Source of the DNA: Jeotgalicoccus sp.
Lineage (GTDB): Bacteria > Bacillota > Bacilli > Staphylococcales > Salinicoccaceae
Reading direction: 5' to 3'
Length of the DNA: 64,000 nt
Assembly: GCA_003513765.1 (NCBI GenBank)
Contig: DONT01000004.1
Span: 1 to 64,000 of the forward strand
The stretch's first letter is position 1, and every line of letters starts with the position of its first letter. Of the stretch, positions 1 to 8,628 are shown one piece after another. The notes beneath the pieces are model-generated. The model did not search any database. It had not been told where the DNA came from and saw only the letters and a list, made by a program, of their open reading frames with translations. Position numbers and translations under genes: made by a program.

Positions 1-453
1 CAACAAGCGGCTGAAGCAGCAGAACAAGCGGCAGCTGAAAGAGCAGCAGCACAACAAGCAGCTGAAGAACAGCCTGCAGCAGCAACTCCAGTTCCAAGCG
101 CAAGCAACGGCAAGAACTACTACTCATGGGGTACATGTGCATGGTACGTGTTTGAAAAACGTTCATCAATGGGCATGAGTGTCGGGAATATGTGGGGCGA
201 TGCTAAGAACTGGGCATCTAATGCTCAGTCAGCAGGTTACTCTGTAAACAACTCACCTTCAGTAGGTGCTATTATGCAAGCTCCAGCTTACACTAATGGT
301 TCATACGGCCAAGGTCACGTTGCAATTGTTGAGCGTGTAAACGGTGACGGATCAATCTTAGTATCAGAAATGCAGTTCGGTGGCGGACTTGGCGATAAAA
401 ACACGAGAACTATCAGTGCTTCTCAAGTTTCAAGCCATAACTTCATCCACTAA
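1..453 (+). CDS. CHAP-domain cell-wall amidase/endopeptidase, 5' end outside window
   Basis: The frame is open from base 1, so the start lies upstream. The first ~35 visible residues are an Ala/Gln/Glu-rich low-complexity linker, as found between the LysM or coiled part and the catalytic domain of secreted staphylococcal hydrolases. The rest is a CHAP domain. The nucleophile Cys lies in GTCAWYV, the His in GHVAIVE and the polar partner in the following SEMQF strand. CHAP enzymes cut peptidoglycan stem peptides or cross-bridges outside the cell. The family call is firm. The type (SceD/Sle1-like or IsaA-neighbour-like) cannot be fixed without the N-terminus. A terminator follows directly. Confidence 0.85.
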   Translation, partial: QQAAEAAEQAAAERAAAQQAAEEQPAAATPVPSASNGKNYYSWGTCAWYVFEKRSSMGMSVGNMWGDAKNWASNAQSAGYSVNNSPSVGAIMQAPAYTNGSYGQGHVAIVERVNGDGSILVSEMQFGGGLGDKNTRTISASQVSSHNFIH

Positions 454-470
454 TATACATTAATAAAATC

Positions 471-516
471 AGCGGGAATCAGGTCTATTCTATATAGATT
501 TGTTCCCGCTATTTTT
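471..516 (+). terminator. Rho-independent terminator of the CHAP gene
   Basis: AGCGGGAA (471-478) pairs with TTCCCGCT (503-510), followed by a T-rich tail. The loop holds a further short TCTAT/ATAGA pairing. It begins 18 bases after the stop codon. Confidence 0.8.
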
Positions 517-620
517 ATACCTTTGAATAAATTTAAGAAAATAGGCTATTTAGTAATATAGAAGAAAAAATTCCTAACCTGTTTTAAAGTCAGCAGCTTT
601 TATTATAAGTTAAGTCCTTC

Positions 621-676
621 ACACTGTCCGACAAACAAAGATATCGGACACTGTAGAAACGACACTGTCCGACAAA
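621..676. repeat. Three-arm repeat able to form two alternative hairpins
   Basis: ACACTGTCCGACAAA occurs twice as a direct repeat (621-635 and 662-676). Between them, TCGGACACTGT (644-654) lies in inverted orientation. The middle arm can pair with either flanking arm over 11 positions with one mismatch each time, so the two hairpins exclude each other. The element lies about 48 bases upstream of the small membrane-protein gene. It could be an operator cluster or a transcript switch; I recognise no known factor. Confidence 0.6.
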
Positions 677-723
677 TTAAAATTATTTCATAATATAACC
701 TGATTTAGAAGGGAGGATCATCA

Positions 724-894
724 ATGAAAATCATTTCAAATGATCACGATACTACAGTTGCGCTGACTTCTTTAATTATCCTCGGCTTTTTGAACCTTAT
801 AACGTTCAAACAGATTAAAAAGCTTAATGATAAAGTAAAAGAGATGAGCGAACAGTGGCAGAAGGATCGTAAAAGTGAGAATCACAAAATATAG
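724..894 (+). CDS. Small single-pass membrane protein, 56 aa, unknown
   Basis: The start is well supported: GGGAGGAT lies 6-13 bases upstream of the ATG. The product has a short polar N-terminus, one hydrophobic helix at about residues 12-29 (VALTSLIILGFL region), then a strongly charged Lys/Glu helix ending SENHKI, which would be cytosolic. I do not recognise a family. Its own Shine-Dalgarno site and typical codon use argue that it is real. The upstream repeat cluster at 621-676 may control it. It could equally be a lineage-specific orphan peptide; no toxin/antitoxin partner is visible next to it. Confidence 0.6.
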   Translation: MKIISNDHDTTVALTSLIILGFLNLITFKQIKKLNDKVKEMSEQWQKDRKSENHKI

Positions 895-1003
895 CCTGAA
901 AAATTTCTGTTATTCTTCACATTTTCTTAACCTCGGCAGACGGTACTTTCCTAGTGCGGTATGTTAAAATGATTAAAATGATATTAGAGGGAAAGTGGAT
1001 TTA

Positions 1004-1591
1004 ATGACGGTTAAAAGGGTTATTACAGTAGTTATTTTTGTTGCGTTTTTCCTGCTCATCGGGATAAGCATCGGTGCCGTTATTAACGTTTCCGATGATC
1101 AGATGAGAGAGCGGAGTCTGCAGACGCTGCAGGATTCAGAGGGGCGCGATAATCATCATGCGGTCGGCTTAAATTTACTGGATACGGAGTCGGATGCCGT
1201 AATTAACAGTGAAGAACCGCTGAACGAAATTATTCAGAATAACGAAGTGACTGTCGTAAACTTTTTCGCTTCGTGGTGTGAGCCGTGTAAAAGGGAAACG
1301 CCTGAGTTAAATGAGTATGCGATGGATACTGTAGATAGTGATGTTCAGATTGTCGGCATTAATATCGATGACAGTGTTAAAAATCGCGACGCATTTTTAA
1401 AAACTTACGATGTGCAGTATCCTGTGTTCGAACTGACTGACGAGGCAGCTATGACAGAGGAGTTTAAAATAAGCTTAATGCCGACCACTTTCTTTATCGA
1501 TTCGAATGGCGAGGTTGTGCGTGCATATATTGGAGAAATAGGACCGGAATTGATCACGAATTACATTAACTATGTAAAGGAGCGACAATAA
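1004..1591 (+). CDS. Membrane-anchored TlpA/ResA-like thiol-disulfide oxidoreductase
   Basis: About 195 aa. An N-terminal transmembrane helix (about residues 8-28) is followed by an extracytoplasmic thioredoxin fold with the redox pair Cys92-Cys95 in the motif WCEPC and a cis-Pro loop LMPTTF. ResA/TlpA proteins reduce disulfides outside the membrane, for example in apocytochrome c or envelope proteins. A GTG at 995 is also in frame, but it sits only 3 bases from the GAGGG site; the ATG at 1004 has better spacing and is chosen. The stop codon abuts the next start, so it is co-transcribed with the HD protein. Its substrate is unknown. Confidence 0.85.
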   Translation: MTVKRVITVVIFVAFFLLIGISIGAVINVSDDQMRERSLQTLQDSEGRDNHHAVGLNLLDTESDAVINSEEPLNEIIQNNEVTVVNFFASWCEPCKRETPELNEYAMDTVDSDVQIVGINIDDSVKNRDAFLKTYDVQYPVFELTDEAAMTEEFKISLMPTTFFIDSNGEVVRAYIGEIGPELITNYINYVKERQ

Positions 1592-2227
1592 ATGGGAGTA
1601 CATCAATATTTTAAAAGTTTAAATGATCTTGAAAAGCTTGTCAGATGTCCCGGCAAGTTTAAGTATCAGGAACACAACGTTGCTGCGCATTCGTTTAAAG
1701 TAACGAAGATCGCTCAGTACTTAGGAACAGTTGAGGAACATAAAGGTAATGAAATCGACTGGCGTTCTTTATATGAAAAAGCACTGAATCACGATTATCC
1801 TGAAATATTTACAGGAGATATTAAAACACCGGTGAAGTATGCATCTCTCGAGCTGAACACCTTGTTTATGGAAGTTGAAGAAACGATGACGACGAAGTTT
1901 ATCGAAACTGAATTTCCTCCGGAGTACCAGCAGATTTACAAAGAACGACTGAGAGAGGGCAAAGACAGCACGCTTGAAGGACAGATTCTTTCTGTTGCTG
2001 ACAAAATCGATCTATTATACGAGTCTTTCGGTGAAATACAGAAGCGCAATCCCGAACCTCTGTTTTTTGAAATCTATGAAGAATCGCTCGCAACGATTAA
2101 ACGCTTTGACCATTTAGTATGCGTGCAGGACTTTTTGGAAAATATATTAACAGAAATGCTGTCGGAACGTTTCATTCCAAAAGATGAACTGTTTGAAATA
2201 ACGAACTCTATTCTCAACCGGGAGTAG
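1592..2227 (+). CDS. HD-domain phosphohydrolase, YfbR-like
   Basis: 211 aa, single HD domain. The metal ligands are visible: His33 (AAHS), His67-Asp68 (NHDYPEIFTGDI) and a later Asp in the VADKID helix near residue 137. YfbR-family enzymes are 5'-deoxynucleotidases acting on dNMPs, and this one keeps the HD_3 spacing, but substrate specificity cannot be read from the sequence. A homologous HD gene sits upstream of uvrB in S. aureus (from memory). The ATG follows the previous stop directly, with translation coupled to the TlpA-like gene. The csbA-like gene follows 5 bases after its stop. Confidence 0.8.
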   Translation: MGVHQYFKSLNDLEKLVRCPGKFKYQEHNVAAHSFKVTKIAQYLGTVEEHKGNEIDWRSLYEKALNHDYPEIFTGDIKTPVKYASLELNTLFMEVEETMTTKFIETEFPPEYQQIYKERLREGKDSTLEGQILSVADKIDLLYESFGEIQKRNPEPLFFEIYEESLATIKRFDHLVCVQDFLENILTEMLSERFIPKDELFEITNSILNRE

Positions 2228-2232
2228 CTGCT

Positions 2233-2478
2233 ATGGATTTGTACTGGTACATGATGGCCATGGTCGTTCCAGCAACGACTGTCGTAGTGTTTACGCGGCT
2301 GACGCGTAATAAATACGTTGCAGTAATGCTGACTTTTATACTTTTCGGAGCATCGATATACAGAGGTTTTTACCCAAGTGAGTGGGTAATTTACATAGAT
2401 TCAGCATCGATTTTTACAGGCTATATAATAGTAGAGATTTTTGAGCTCGATAATTTTAATATTAATGATGAAGAGTAG
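2233..2478 (+). CDS. csbA: CsbA-like small membrane protein (DUF2198)
   Basis: 81 aa with three hydrophobic segments (about residues 4-20, 28-46 and 53-68). The FTRLTRNKYVA stretch matches what I remember of B. subtilis CsbA. CsbA also lies directly upstream of uvrBA in Bacillus, so similarity and synteny agree. The function is unknown; in Bacillus csbA is a sigma-B general-stress gene. Here it appears to be the last gene of the TlpA-HD-csbA operon, and no separate sigma-B promoter is visible. The uvrB promoter and LexA box begin right after its stop. Confidence 0.7.
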   Translation: MDLYWYMMAMVVPATTVVVFTRLTRNKYVAVMLTFILFGASIYRGFYPSEWVIYIDSASIFTGYIIVEIFELDNFNINDEE

Positions 2479-2485
2479 AGATGAC

Positions 2486-2526
2486 CGAACAAATGTTTGT
2501 TATTTCTGCTCTATTTTTGTTAAAAT
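2486..2526 (+). promoter_or_regulatory. uvrBA promoter with LexA (SOS) operator
   Basis: CGAACAAATGTTTG at 2486-2499 fits the Gram-positive LexA/DinR consensus CGAACRNRYGTTYG at every position. It overlaps a -35 TTGTTA (2497-2502), which is 18 bases from a -10 TAAAAT (2521-2526). LexA bound here would block RNA polymerase, making uvrB-uvrA SOS-inducible as in B. subtilis. Confidence 0.88.
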
Positions 2527-2555
2527 AGTATAGATTAATAAGTGGAGGCGAAACA

Positions 2556-4529
2556 ATGGCAGATTTTGAGTTAGTTTCTAAATTTGAGCCGGCTGGTGAC
2601 CAGCCTCAAGCAATTGAAGAACTAGTGAAGCAAATAAGTTCCGGACAAAGGCACCAGACACTTCTCGGTGCAACGGGTACCGGTAAAACATATACGATGA
2701 GCCAGGTAATACAGAGAATCGGCAAGCCGACTCTGATTATTGCGCATAACAAAACATTAGCAGGACAATTATACAGTGAATTTAAAGAATTTTTCCCAAA
2801 TAACAGAGTGGAGTATTTCGTCAGTTATTACGACTATTTTCAGCCTGAAGCGTACGTTCCGAGTACCGATACGTTTATCGAAAAAGATGCGTCGATTAAC
2901 GACGAAATCGATCAGCTCCGCCACTCCGCAACGAGTTCACTGTTCGAAGGTGATGACGTTATCGTTATCGCTTCGGTCAGCTGTATTTACGGTTTGGGTA
3001 ATCCTGATGAATACCGCGATTTAGTTGTGACTATCCGTACGGGTATGGAGCTTGACCGCAATCAGTTTTTACGCAAGCTTGTCGATATTCAGTATTCACG
3101 TAACGATATCGATTTTAAACGCGGAACGTTCAGAGTACGCGGTGATATCGTAGAGGTATTTCCGGCTTCAAAAGATGAACAGTGTATCCGTGTCGAGTTT
3201 TTCGGTGATGAAATCGACAGAATTCGTGAAATAGATTATTTAACGGGTGAGGTGTATGCAGAACGCGAACATCTGTCAATTTTCCCGGCATCCCACTTCG
3301 TTACGCGCGATGCGAAAATGAAAGTCGCGATTGAGCGCATTGAAAAAGAGCTGGAGGCACAGCTGAAAAAATTCCGTGCCGAAGATAAACTGCTTGAAGC
3401 GCAGCGTCTCGAGCAGCGGACGAACTATGATCTTGAAATGATGCGCGAGATGGGCTTCTGTTCAGGTATTGAAAACTACTCAGTGCATACAACATTGCGT
3501 GAACCGGGCTCAACTCCGTATACGCTAATCGATTATTTTAAGGATTTTCTTATTATGATTGATGAATCCCATGTTACTGTACCGCAAATCAGGGGAATGT
3601 ATAACGGAGACAAAGCGCGTAAACAGGTGCTTGTCGACCACGGATTCAGATTGCCGAGTGCACTCGATAACAGACCGTTAATGTTTTCCGAGTTCGAAGA
3701 AAAAGCAGAACAGCTGCTCTATGTTTCAGCAACACCGGGGCCGTATGAAATTGAACATACAGAGAAGATGGTTGAACAAATTATCCGTCCGACAGGTCTG
3801 CTTGATCCGACGATAGATGTCCGTCCATCCGAACATCAAATCGATGATTTAATGGAAGAAATTCATGCAAGAATAGAAAAGAATGAACGCGTGCTGGTGA
3901 CGACATTAACTAAAAAAATGTCGGAAGATTTAACGACGTATTTAAAAGAAGCAGGCATAAAAGTACAATATCTGCATTCGGAAATTAAAACACTTGAACG
4001 TATAGAAATACTGCGCGAACTGCGTGTCGGGACTTACGATGTGCTCGTCGGGATTAACCTGCTCCGTGAAGGGCTGGATATTCCGGAAGTATCGCTCGTA
4101 ACGATACTCGATGCGGATAAAGAAGGTTTCCTTCGTTCGAACCGTGCACTCGTCCAGACGATTGGACGCGCAGCCAGAAACAGTAACGGCCACGTTATTA
4201 TGTACGCTGATAAAATTACAGATTCGATGCAGTATGCACTTGATGAAACATCGAGGCGCCGCGAAACACAAATAGCATTTAATGAAAAACATAACATTAC
4301 ACCGACGACAATTAAGAAAGAAATTCGAGATGTCATCAGTGCACATATAGATATTAAACCAGATGATAAAGTTAAGAAAAAATCCGCGACTAAGAAACTT
4401 ACGAAATCTGAGCGCGAGAAATTGCTTGAGAAACTTGAACAGGAAATGAAAGAAGCTGCTAAAGATTTAGACTTTGAAACAGCTTCTGAATTGAGAGATG
4501 CAATATTTGAGATTCAGGCAGAAGGGTGA
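2556..4529 (+). CDS. uvrB: Excinuclease ABC subunit B
   Basis: 657 aa, full family length. UvrB verifies DNA lesions in the UvrA2B2 complex and recruits UvrC for dual incision. Walker A GATGTGKT is at residues 38-45, and the damage-probing beta-hairpin region (YYDYFQPEAYVP) is near residue 92. Helicase motifs follow, including the DESH box and QTIGRAARN, and the C-terminal UVR motif that binds UvrC is present. The ATG has a clear GGAGG site. Its TGA overlaps the beginning of uvrA, so the two are translationally coupled. It is controlled by the LexA box immediately upstream. Confidence 0.98.
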   Translation: MADFELVSKFEPAGDQPQAIEELVKQISSGQRHQTLLGATGTGKTYTMSQVIQRIGKPTLIIAHNKTLAGQLYSEFKEFFPNNRVEYFVSYYDYFQPEAYVPSTDTFIEKDASINDEIDQLRHSATSSLFEGDDVIVIASVSCIYGLGNPDEYRDLVVTIRTGMELDRNQFLRKLVDIQYSRNDIDFKRGTFRVRGDIVEVFPASKDEQCIRVEFFGDEIDRIREIDYLTGEVYAEREHLSIFPASHFVTRDAKMKVAIERIEKELEAQLKKFRAEDKLLEAQRLEQRTNYDLEMMREMGFCSGIENYSVHTTLREPGSTPYTLIDYFKDFLIMIDESHVTVPQIRGMYNGDKARKQVLVDHGFRLPSALDNRPLMFSEFEEKAEQLLYVSATPGPYEIEHTEKMVEQIIRPTGLLDPTIDVRPSEHQIDDLMEEIHARIEKNERVLVTTLTKKMSEDLTTYLKEAGIKVQYLHSEIKTLERIEILRELRVGTYDVLVGINLLREGLDIPEVSLVTILDADKEGFLRSNRALVQTIGRAARNSNGHVIMYADKITDSMQYALDETSRRRETQIAFNEKHNITPTTIKKEIRDVISAHIDIKPDDKVKKKSATKKLTKSEREKLLEKLEQEMKEAAKDLDFETASELRDAIFEIQAEG

Positions 4530-4534
4530 GTTAC

Positions 4535-7363
4535 ATGAAAAATCCATTCATCAGTATCAAAGGTGCAAGAGAGAATAATTTAAAAGGTATCGATTTAGAT
4601 ATCCCGAGAGACCAGCTCGTCGTTATGACGGGCTTATCAGGTTCCGGTAAATCGTCACTTGCTTTCGATACGATTTATGCTGAAGGTCAGCGCCGCTATG
4701 TCGAGTCACTCAGTTCATATGCACGCCAGTTTTTAGGACAGATGTCGAAACCTGACGTCGATGCAATTGAAGGACTGTCACCGGCAATATCAATTGACCA
4801 GAAAACGACGAGCAATAACCCGCGTTCCACTGTGTCGACGATTACGGAAATATATGATTACTTAAGATTGCTTTATGCAAGGGCCGGAACGCCGTATTGC
4901 CCCATTCACGATATTGAAATTTCTTCACAGACAATCGAAGAAATGACCGATATTGTGATGCAGCTGCCGGAGCGTACCCGTATTCAAGTATTTGCACCAT
5001 TATTGCGCGGTAAAAAAGGACAGCATAAAAAATTAATAACTGATTTGAGTAAAGAAGGCTACGCACGTGTCGTCGTTGATGGAGACATGTTTGATATAGA
5101 AGAAGTGCCTGAGCTCAGTAAAAATAAAAAGCATGATATAGATGTCGTTATTGACAGACTTGCAGTCAGAGAAGGAATTGAGACACGTCTTAGTGACTCA
5201 CTGCAGGTAGCATTAGAGAAATCCGGCGGCAACGTCACAATTAATGTCATTGACGGCGAAGACCTTCATTTCTCTGAAAACTTTTCATGTCCGGAGTGCG
5301 GTTTTACGATTTCGGAACTTGAACCGCGCCTGTTTTCATTTAATGCGCCTTATGGTGCCTGTGCAGAGTGTGACGGGCTCGGCATGAAAATGTCCGTCGA
5401 TAAAACACTCGTTGTTCCGGATCAGGAAATATCATTGGATGACGGTGCGATTATTACATGGCAGCCGATCAGTTCAACATATTATACGCAGCTGTTAACA
5501 CAGGCTGCAGACTATTACGATATCGATATGACTGTACCATTTAAAAAATTAAGCGATAAAGAGAAAAACATTATTTTTAACGGCGGCGAAGATGAAATTA
5601 AATTTAAATTCGCTCAGGATAACGGGGTAGTCCGTGAACGCAAGATGGTGTTTGAAGGTGTGCTGAAAAACATCGACAGACGATATAATGAAAGTCCTTC
5701 CGAATACACGAGAAATGTTATGGGCCAGTATATGCGCGAAAGTGAGTGCGAACGCTGTGACGGCTACCGTTTAAACGATGAGGCACTTGCGGTTAAAGTA
5801 AACGATACGCATATCGGACAAGTTGTCGAACGTTCTGTTAAGGATGGCATAAACTTTTTTGACAATATTTCTTTATCGGCTCAAAATGAAGAAATTGCAG
5901 AACCGATCTTAAAAGAAATCGACAGCAGACTGTCATTTTTACGCAATGTCGGACTCGATTATTTAACATTGAACAGAAAGAGCGGGACCTTATCAGGCGG
6001 GGAAGCGCAGCGTATCCGTCTTGCCACACAAATCGGCTCACGCTTAAGCGGTGTGCTGTATATTCTGGATGAACCGTCCATCGGACTGCATCAGCGCGAT
6101 AATGAACGTTTAATCAATACTCTAAAAGAGATGAGAGAGCTCGGCAACACGCTGATTGTCGTCGAGCACGATGAAGACACGATGCTCGCCAGTGATTATT
6201 TAATCGATATCGGTCCGGGTGCCGGCGAACATGGCGGGGAAGTCGTATCCTACGGTACGCCCGAGGAAGTTATGGCAGACGATAATTCATTAACGGGACA
6301 GTATTTAAGCGGCAAGCGCGAAATTGCACTGCCGGAAAACTACCGTCAACCGGATAAGAAAAAAGCGTTTAAGATTAAAGGCGCCAGAGAAAATAACTTA
6401 AAAAATATCGACGTTAATATTCCGCTGGGTGTACTTAATCTCGTTACCGGTGTGTCCGGTTCAGGGAAAAGTACACTGGTTAATGAAATTTTATATAAGA
6501 GCCTGCATCACCAGCTTTATAAAACGAAAGAAGTGCCGGGCGAACACGATAAAGTCGAAGGCATCGAACATATCGATAAAATTATCGATATTGACCAGTC
6601 ACCGATTGGCCGTACACCGCGCAGTAATCCTGCAACATACACAGGTGTCTTTGACAATATCAGAGATGTCTTTGCCCAGACAAATGAAGCTAAAGTCAGA
6701 GGGTATCAAAAAGGACGTTTCAGCTTTAACGTTAAAGGCGGCCGCTGTGAAGCATGCCGCGGCGACGGTATACTCCGCATAGAAATGCATTTCCTGCCGG
6801 ACGTCTTCGTTCCGTGTGAAGTGTGTCAGGGAAAACGTTATAACAGAGAAACACTTGAAGTGAAATATAAAGATAAGAGTATAGCAGATGTGTTAAAAAT
6901 GACAGTAGAAGAATCTTATTATTTCTTTGAAAATCTGCCTAAAATTAAACGTAAAATTAAAACACTCGTCGATGTCGGGTTAGGTTATGTACGCCTCGGC
7001 CAGCCGGCGACAACATTGTCAGGCGGGGAAGCACAGCGTGTGAAACTGGCGAGCGAACTGCACAGACGCTCGAACGGTAAAACGCTGTATATTCTAGATG
7101 AACCAACGACAGGACTGCACTCAGAAGATATTAAAAACTTAATTGGTGTGATTCAGCGTCTCGTTGAGCAGGGGGATACTGTTGTAATTATTGAACATAA
7201 CCTCGATGTCATCAAAGTGGCGGATCATATTATTGACCTTGGGCCGGAAGGCGGCGAAGGTGGCGGAAACATCGTCGTAAGTGGTACAGTAGAAGATGTA
7301 ATTGCCAATGAAAACAGCCACACGGGACATCATCTTAAAAAGTGGTTAACCAGAAACCATTAG
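4535..7363 (+). CDS. uvrA: Excinuclease ABC subunit A
   Basis: About 942 aa. UvrA is the dimeric ABC ATPase that finds bulky lesions and loads UvrB. Two ABC modules are visible: Walker A GLSGSGKS at 33-40 and GVSGSGKS in the second half, each with an LSGGEAQR signature. Zinc-finger Cys pairs (CPECG, CEACRGDG, CEVCQG) are also present. I prefer the ATG at 4535 because AAGGGTG at 4522-4528 is well spaced and S. aureus UvrA starts MKEP...KGAR at the equivalent site. A GTG at 4526, overlapping the uvrB stop, is the alternative. It is the second gene of the LexA-controlled operon. Confidence 0.97.
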   Translation: MKNPFISIKGARENNLKGIDLDIPRDQLVVMTGLSGSGKSSLAFDTIYAEGQRRYVESLSSYARQFLGQMSKPDVDAIEGLSPAISIDQKTTSNNPRSTVSTITEIYDYLRLLYARAGTPYCPIHDIEISSQTIEEMTDIVMQLPERTRIQVFAPLLRGKKGQHKKLITDLSKEGYARVVVDGDMFDIEEVPELSKNKKHDIDVVIDRLAVREGIETRLSDSLQVALEKSGGNVTINVIDGEDLHFSENFSCPECGFTISELEPRLFSFNAPYGACAECDGLGMKMSVDKTLVVPDQEISLDDGAIITWQPISSTYYTQLLTQAADYYDIDMTVPFKKLSDKEKNIIFNGGEDEIKFKFAQDNGVVRERKMVFEGVLKNIDRRYNESPSEYTRNVMGQYMRESECERCDGYRLNDEALAVKVNDTHIGQVVERSVKDGINFFDNISLSAQNEEIAEPILKEIDSRLSFLRNVGLDYLTLNRKSGTLSGGEAQRIRLATQIGSRLSGVLYILDEPSIGLHQRDNERLINTLKEMRELGNTLIVVEHDEDTMLASDYLIDIGPGAGEHGGEVVSYGTPEEVMADDNSLTGQYLSGKREIALPENYRQPDKKKAFKIKGARENNLKNIDVNIPLGVLNLVTGVSGSGKSTLVNEILYKSLHHQLYKTKEVPGEHDKVEGIEHIDKIIDIDQSPIGRTPRSNPATYTGVFDNIRDVFAQTNEAKVRGYQKGRFSFNVKGGRCEACRGDGILRIEMHFLPDVFVPCEVCQGKRYNRETLEVKYKDKSIADVLKMTVEESYYFFENLPKIKRKIKTLVDVGLGYVRLGQPATTLSGGEAQRVKLASELHRRSNGKTLYILDEPTTGLHSEDIKNLIGVIQRLVEQGDTVVIIEHNLDVIKVADHIIDLGPEGGEGGGNIVVSGTVEDVIANENSHTGHHLKKWLTRNH

Positions 7364-7375
7364 GAGGTAATATCA

Positions 7376-8527
7376 GTGGAAAGTAAAGAACGCATTTTAA
7401 AAATGCTTGAAGAAGGCAAAATCACTTCCGAAGAAGCAATCGAACTGATGTCGGCATTAAACTCGAAATCAGAGGCGGAAGCTAAAGAGACGAAAAAACA
7501 TACAGAACGTGATTCGTCCGGGGAAACTGAATCAACAGGGTTGTTCGGTGACTACTTCGGTCAGTTTGTCGACGAGTTTAATAAGTACGTCAACAAAGAT
7601 AAAGTAAATGACACATATACAAACGTCAAAAGTAAATTCAGTACCCAGCGTCAGGCGAAACAGGTGTTTGACGGACTTGAAAAAGCATTTGACTCAGTTG
7701 GATCATCCTTTGATTCAGTGTTTTCACAGGGACCAAAAAATCGTTTAATCGAAACGATTGATACACCGTTCAGCAGCATTTCAGTAGATATTGCCAACGG
7801 TAACGTTGAACTGAAAAAAGCGGAACGCGGCAATGTTGTTAAATTTGAAGTCACACCATTTTACAGAAAACTGGATACGAAGAAAAATTACTTCCAGGAT
7901 ATAATCTGCGATGTTAAAAATGACGAGCTTGTTATTGTGTCGGATGTTAAGTCCGCACGTGTTAACGTCATTATCGAAGTGACTGAAGAAACACTCAGAC
8001 GCATTATTTTATCTACGTCGAACGGCAATGTTAAAATAGCTGATAAATCATTTACTGATTTAACTGTTGATCTCTTAAACGGAGATATTGAACTGGCGCA
8101 TGTGCAGGCCAAAAATGCATTTATCCGTACGTCGAGAGGCAACATTAAAGTTTCAGAGGGCGAGTATAAAAGCATTGAAATCGTGTCGATGCTCGGAACA
8201 ATTTTAACGGATAACCTCGATGCGAAAACAATTGATATTTCATCAAATGGCTCGGTGAATATTGCACTTAAAAAGGAAACAGAAGAAGCGACAATTAATT
8301 CAAATATGGGCAGTATTAATATCAGCGTACCTCACGGCAGAGAACTTGAAGGACGTCTGTCGACTGTTCTTGGACAGATTAACTATCCGCCTGAGCTTGA
8401 TGCACGCTATATGAAACAGCAGGACATCGGTTTTAAAGAATTAATGCTTGTAAACAACACAGACGAAGCTGGAATGTTCCTTGAGGTCGGCACAAAAGTC
8501 GGCAGTGTGACATTGCACCGCAGTTAA
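7376..8527 (+). CDS. YvlB-like DUF4097 protein with N-terminal SHOCT-like segment
   Basis: 383 aa, GTG start with GGAGG 6-10 bases upstream. Residues 1-30 (ERILKMLEEGKITSEEAIELM) form the short SHOCT/YvlB-N type helix pair. After a charged linker, residues ~120-380 form a repetitive beta-strand region with recurring S.NG.V/I motifs, the DUF4097 adhesin-like beta-helix. B. subtilis yvlB also follows uvrBA. In Bacillus, YvlB and LiaG-like proteins belong to envelope-stress regulons; that role is only inferred here. No signal peptide is visible, so the protein is probably cytosolic or membrane-associated. It sits 12 bases after uvrA and is probably read through from it; a terminator follows. Confidence 0.75.
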   Translation: MESKERILKMLEEGKITSEEAIELMSALNSKSEAEAKETKKHTERDSSGETESTGLFGDYFGQFVDEFNKYVNKDKVNDTYTNVKSKFSTQRQAKQVFDGLEKAFDSVGSSFDSVFSQGPKNRLIETIDTPFSSISVDIANGNVELKKAERGNVVKFEVTPFYRKLDTKKNYFQDIICDVKNDELVIVSDVKSARVNVIIEVTEETLRRIILSTSNGNVKIADKSFTDLTVDLLNGDIELAHVQAKNAFIRTSRGNIKVSEGEYKSIEIVSMLGTILTDNLDAKTIDISSNGSVNIALKKETEEATINSNMGSINISVPHGRELEGRLSTVLGQINYPPELDARYMKQQDIGFKELMLVNNTDEAGMFLEVGTKVGSVTLHRS

Positions 8528-8545
8528 AAAATATTAATAAGTAAG

Positions 8546-8571
8546 GGCTGGCGAATGCCAGCCTATTTTTT
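8546..8571 (+). terminator. Terminator of uvrB-uvrA-yvlB
   Basis: GGCTGGC (8546-8552), loop GAAT, GCCAGCC (8557-8563), then a T-rich tail. The tail runs directly into the hprK -10 region. Confidence 0.9.
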
Positions 8572-8579
8572 GCTATAAT
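8572..8579 (+). promoter_or_regulatory. Extended -10 promoter element for hprK
   Basis: TATAAT at 8574-8579 lies just after the terminator T-tract and about 50 bases before hprK. No good -35 is present because that space is taken by the terminator stem. Confidence 0.5.
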
Positions 8580-8628
8580 ATAACTAAATAGCAAAGAGAT
8601 TTAAGAGAAGCAGGCGGGAGGTGCAGTG

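Noticed and set aside
3942..4346. Long antisense frames inside uvrB, uvrA, rnr and other core genes
   Set aside because: They lie wholly inside strongly supported genes on the other strand, lack ribosome sites and show no recognisable domain.
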